Of a DNA stretch of 64,000 nucleotides, positions 60,665 to 64,000 are shown piece by piece. How positions within the stretch are numbered: the first letter of the stretch is position 1; each line of letters opens with the position of its first letter. Position numbers and translations under genes: made by a program. This DNA is from Lunularia cruciata (Eukaryota; Streptophyta; Marchantiopsida; Lunulariales; Lunulariaceae), in the NCBI GenBank assembly GCA_948567375.1, contig OX419759.1, positions 41,207,493-41,271,492 on the forward strand, in the 5' to 3' direction. The notes beneath the pieces are model-generated. The model worked only from the letters and a program-made list of their open reading frames with translations. It was not told the origin of the DNA and made no database searches.

Positions 60665-62556
60665 GAATCCGAGTTTCTTTCCATTGTTCGCTTTCTTCCC
60701 TTTACTTCCCAGTTCTCCTCTATTTTTCTAAAAGTGCAATTGATGCATTCCATCAATGTAATATATTCCTGCAAATGTGGACTTCCATCACGGAAGAATG
60801 GCAATTAGTTTTCATACGAATGGACGAATGCATTGAGTATTCCTCCCTTACAATATCGATCAGGCAGATTCTGATTCCGTGGGACGACGTTCTTCAAGGT
60901 TGGATAGTCTACATGAGCTCCTCTGCCTTTCACAATCGCTTCACATCTATGCGAGATTTCATGGAATGGAGTTCCTGTTCAGTGCACATTCAGATCATGA
61001 AGTACCACCAGAAAATAACACTGCTATTTTACGCATTTCTTCCATCAAAATAATGGAATAGCGCGCATGACGTTTGTCTTGCTGTTTGAACATAATTGTC
61101 ACTGGTGTATTGATACATACATTTACAATTCTAGTCAAATAAAAATAAAATAGTGAACTGCATCAATTTGCATGCACTCTTTTGGACAAAATGTAAACAT
61201 TTTTAAAGCCAGTTGTTGCTAACACATTAGTGTATCTCTAGGAATCAGTACGACCACAATTTACTATCCACTATTTACCAAATCGTGTAGTTGGCTTGAT
61301 TTCGAAACAACTACTGCTTCACCAATTAAAATTTCAAGAAATTTTGTTCGATGTATTCGGATGTGGGTCTCATGTTATCCTAGACCGAGTGTGGAAACAA
61401 TCTCCACACACTTACAACAGGAACATGACATGTCTCATAGTAGATCATGACAATTTCGAGCGCATTAATTTTGTCAGCTACGGTCAAGCTCTTTCTTCTC
61501 TCATAATCAATATCAATGACGTTGTTCATAATCAGCACAAGTTCATTGAAATGTACATCGTTGTTGCCCAAATCGAGAAGGATCTAATAATTATGTTCCC
61601 ATATACAATGGTAGAGATTGATGGTCTTTCCACTTTCCATTGTTAGACTTTCGCTATATTCTAATGGAAAGACATGACAAATAATCGGCGTCAAGGAGGT
61701 GTCGCCTCGGATAGACTACTAAAAAGTAACGATAGAACTAATCAAGAACATTACGCATTCATGATGGCACCAGAATTCTCAATGTTATCCCCACAAAAGT
61801 AGGTCAGTACCACTGTGATATCAACCTCCTTCTGAGTACACTCTCGGGGATCTAACGCCCAAATCCAAATGCCGACGAACATGATAAACGAAGTGCTCGA
61901 GTTCCACCTCAAACCACCTGAGCATATTCCTTTCAGGTTAAAAGCATCCTATCTGAGGCTGACAAGTGGGCCCTCATGACCAGTTTTATAAGAAAAGTAC
62001 CAACAGTCGGAGGATCTGGACAAATAAGCGCCGGCCACATCGACCTTCAGTTGAGTCATGATCAAGTCGTTGTTCCCACTTTCTACGAATACGTTAAAAT
62101 TGTTTTCTAACATTACTTGCTCAAGCATAAAACTGAGCTCATCACCAGCAAATCCCAGAATTTCGGCCTGGGAAAAGTAACTGGTTAGTGGCAGAAGATA
62201 ATATCTGGAAAATTTCAGCAAATAAAATAATACTTAGCGCATCATTTAAAAAAGAAGAAGTCCTTGAATGAAAATTCTCGCAAAATCTAAAGAAGTTTAT
62301 ATGCAATTATTCTTGAGAGCAAGAAAATTTGCATCTTAAATTTACAATTCAAATTTATAATAAAGAATGTCTATAACTCCTAATTTTTTCTATATTTAAT
62401 TTTTTAGCTTTTCAACAGAAAAATTCTTATTAGTTGGTTTTGTAGCAAGAAAAATAAATCTTCTCTGTCTAAAGATTACTAATATATTGTAGATAACCTT
62501 CTTCTATATATGATACGTGTAATAGATTTATATGTCCCGATGGTCCCGGTCTATTT
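60665..62556. other. Non-genic stretch with two unassigned frames
   Basis: An open frame at 61296-61646 (+, 116 codons) and one at 61949-62221 (-, 90 codons) show no domain I recognise. The minus-strand one contains a good splice acceptor (TTTTCCCAG) before AEILGFAGDELSFMLEQVML, so it could be the last exon of an unknown gene. No matching upstream exon is visible, so I do not call it. Confidence 0.3.
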
Positions 62557-62574
62557 TCAATGTGAGAAAACCTT

Positions 62575-63033
62575 TTTCATATGTTTCCAATCGGTCAAAA
62601 ACCCGCCAATCCATTTATGATTTGATATAGCTTCGATTGGTTTTTTTGCCATTTGTTTAATTATTTTATTATATTCTGGATTGGCATATACCAGTAATAA
62701 ATGACCTTTTGCACTAATGATAGATCCAATCAAATTACAAGCCCTTCGTAAACAAATAAGTGTTTTTTCTAAATCAATAATAGCCATTTCATTTCTAAAT
62801 CCATATAAATATCCTTGAAAATCAGAAGTTGGTATCCGATGGCCCAGATATGCGTTCGTACTCAGTAATTTCTGACCATCGGAAATAGTGAAGGAGGCCT
62901 CTATATATTCAATTCCTTAAAACCCAGTAAAGACTAGAGCCGGGAAAACGGTAGCTATTAAACCGTAAACTGCTTGTTGTTTTGAACCTGCGAGTATAGT
63001 ATGATGAGCACAAGTTACGGCAGCTCCAGAATG
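62575..63033 (-). pseudogene. Mitochondrial DNA insertion: internal cox3 piece joined in frame to rps2
   Basis: On the minus strand, 63030-62875 reads [15 protein letters not shown], then [18 protein letters not shown], a TAA stop (62919-62917), and GIEYIEASFTISDG. This is an internal part of mitochondrial cytochrome oxidase subunit 3, whose usual residue at the stop is Gln. At 62874 the frame continues straight into QKLLSTNAYLGHRIPTSD, then FRNEMAIIDLEKTLICLRRA, SAKGHLLLV and NHKWIGGFLTDWKHMKKV, which is ribosomal protein S2 of plant mitochondria. Similarity ends near 62575 and 63033. The stop, missense changes and a local frameshift show it is not under selection. It is best read as a nuclear copy of mitochondrial DNA, and the cox3-rps2 join arose either in the mitochondrion or on insertion. 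Confidence 0.9.
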
Positions 63034-64000
63034 CTAGATTTATTTAAAGAAAATTAGAAAATCGTGTAGGTTTTACTTTTGGTTCTTCTTCTTCATTACT
63101 AGTACAATATATTAAAAAAAAATTCATATAAAAAATGAACATCTTTTTTAGTAAATAATTTCGATATATAGATGACTAAGTACTTGGTGAATTTTATATT
63201 ACATGTATATGAATATCCTGTAAGAGTAGAGAATGATAACAAATATAATAGACAATAACATTGGTCTGATATTTTGGTGGATAAAATATATTAAAAATAT
63301 CAGTCTTATATTTTAGAGACCTCTATGATCCCATATAATTAAATTTAGCTAATACCTCAGCTTAAATACTGGTTCTGATTACTTTTATACTAAAAGAATA
63401 AACTTGATAATCCAGTTACTACAATCATCTTGCAACAAAAGGACCTTACAAGAGTTCGCACTTACTATGGAATATGTATTGAAATGTATAATTGCTTTTT
63501 GGCAGGATTATATAAATAATTTAAATAAAATATTACTAAGTAAACCAAGATAAAAAGATTCAATAGCTCCAAAAAACAAAGAAAACTGAAAAAACCATTT
63601 TGAGTTTCTTACATTATGAGGCAAATAAAAGAAAATCTAGTGGATAAAAGCAGAACAAGAGTAGTTATTACTAGCATGTACAGGCACAAGATAGAAATTC
63701 TACAAGTAAATGTCTGATTTATCATATAAAATATATCCTCACCAAATTATAGAATGATTTATTATAAAAATTAATATCCTGACATACACTATAGAATGAG
63801 AACATCATTTTATACGATTGGTCTATAAGCACTACTTTTCGGGAATATTTTAAAATTATTACTTATTATAAGAAAAAGGATACTGCAAAATTCGAAGAGA
63901 TTTTCTATAATCCATAAACAAGTTTATAAGACACTCATTAAAGATTGAGAATAGAAAAGGTTATTTGGAGAACGGGAAAACGAGAGTTAAACAGATACGC
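63034..64000. other. AT-rich non-genic stretch at the right edge
   Basis: No gene recognised. Sequence beyond the cox3 homology does not read as any mitochondrial gene I know, but mitochondrial intergenic DNA cannot be ruled out. Confidence 0.4.

Noticed and set aside
61949-62221. A minus-strand frame with a splice acceptor, possibly a final exon
   Set aside because: No upstream exon or known protein family could be found, so it is not called as a gene.
62557-62787. A functional nuclear rps2 gene moved from the mitochondrion
   Set aside because: There is no transit peptide, the C-terminus is missing, the upstream part is out-of-context cox3 with a stop, and a local frameshift disrupts the conserved sequence.

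Overview
This window is nuclear DNA of a land plant, most likely a bryophyte (moss or liverwort). The two genes are interrupted by many short GT-AG introns and encode plant-type proteins. A copia retrotransposon remnant is present. A piece of mitochondrial DNA near the right end carries cox3 and rps2 sequence, and its rps2 part resembles the bryophyte version as I remember it. The species cannot be fixed from the sequence alone.

Only two intact protein genes can be supported. A seven-exon gene on the minus strand (18234-20389) encodes a GID4/Vid24 protein, the substrate receptor of the GID/CTLH ubiquitin ligase. A thirteen-exon gene on the plus strand (34280-43232) encodes ATG2, the bridge-like lipid-transfer protein of autophagy. 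In both, the exons I placed join without a phase error (588 and 6420 nt).

The rest is mostly repeat-derived or unexplained. Positions 1-1917 hold the 3' half and 3' LTR of a broken copia element, followed by about four tandem copies of a roughly 195-bp unit (1918-2690). One non-LTR retrotransposon family accounts for at least eight pieces, at 7885-7980 (+), 8635-10835 (-), 12769-12977 and 12978-13222 (+, head to tail), 22556-22760 (+), 28501-28580 (-), 29880-31385 (+, very worn) and 49534-53282 (+, longest). Its single ORF ended in a reverse transcriptase, then a C-x-C...H-x3-C zinc motif and an R-x-D...D...K-x2-K-Y block. That is the layout of R2/HERO/NeSL-type elements with a restriction-like endonuclease, not of the L1 and RTE elements usual in land plants. 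This is the most interesting system here. All copies seen are dead.

At 62575-63033 (minus strand) a mitochondrial insertion joins an internal piece of cox3 in frame to rps2; it carries a stop codon and a pair of offsetting frameshifts. Other non-genic stretches hold AT-rich DNA (10.8-12.8, 22.8-26.1 and 62.2-64 kb), perfect inverted repeats (14.8, 51.4, 56.1, 60.05 and 60.64 kb), tandem duplications (5.4, 15.7, 28.6 and 59.7-60.3 kb), a dispersed repeat pair (44.9 and 58.4 kb) and a possible leucine-rich-repeat gene remnant (26.1-27.0 kb).
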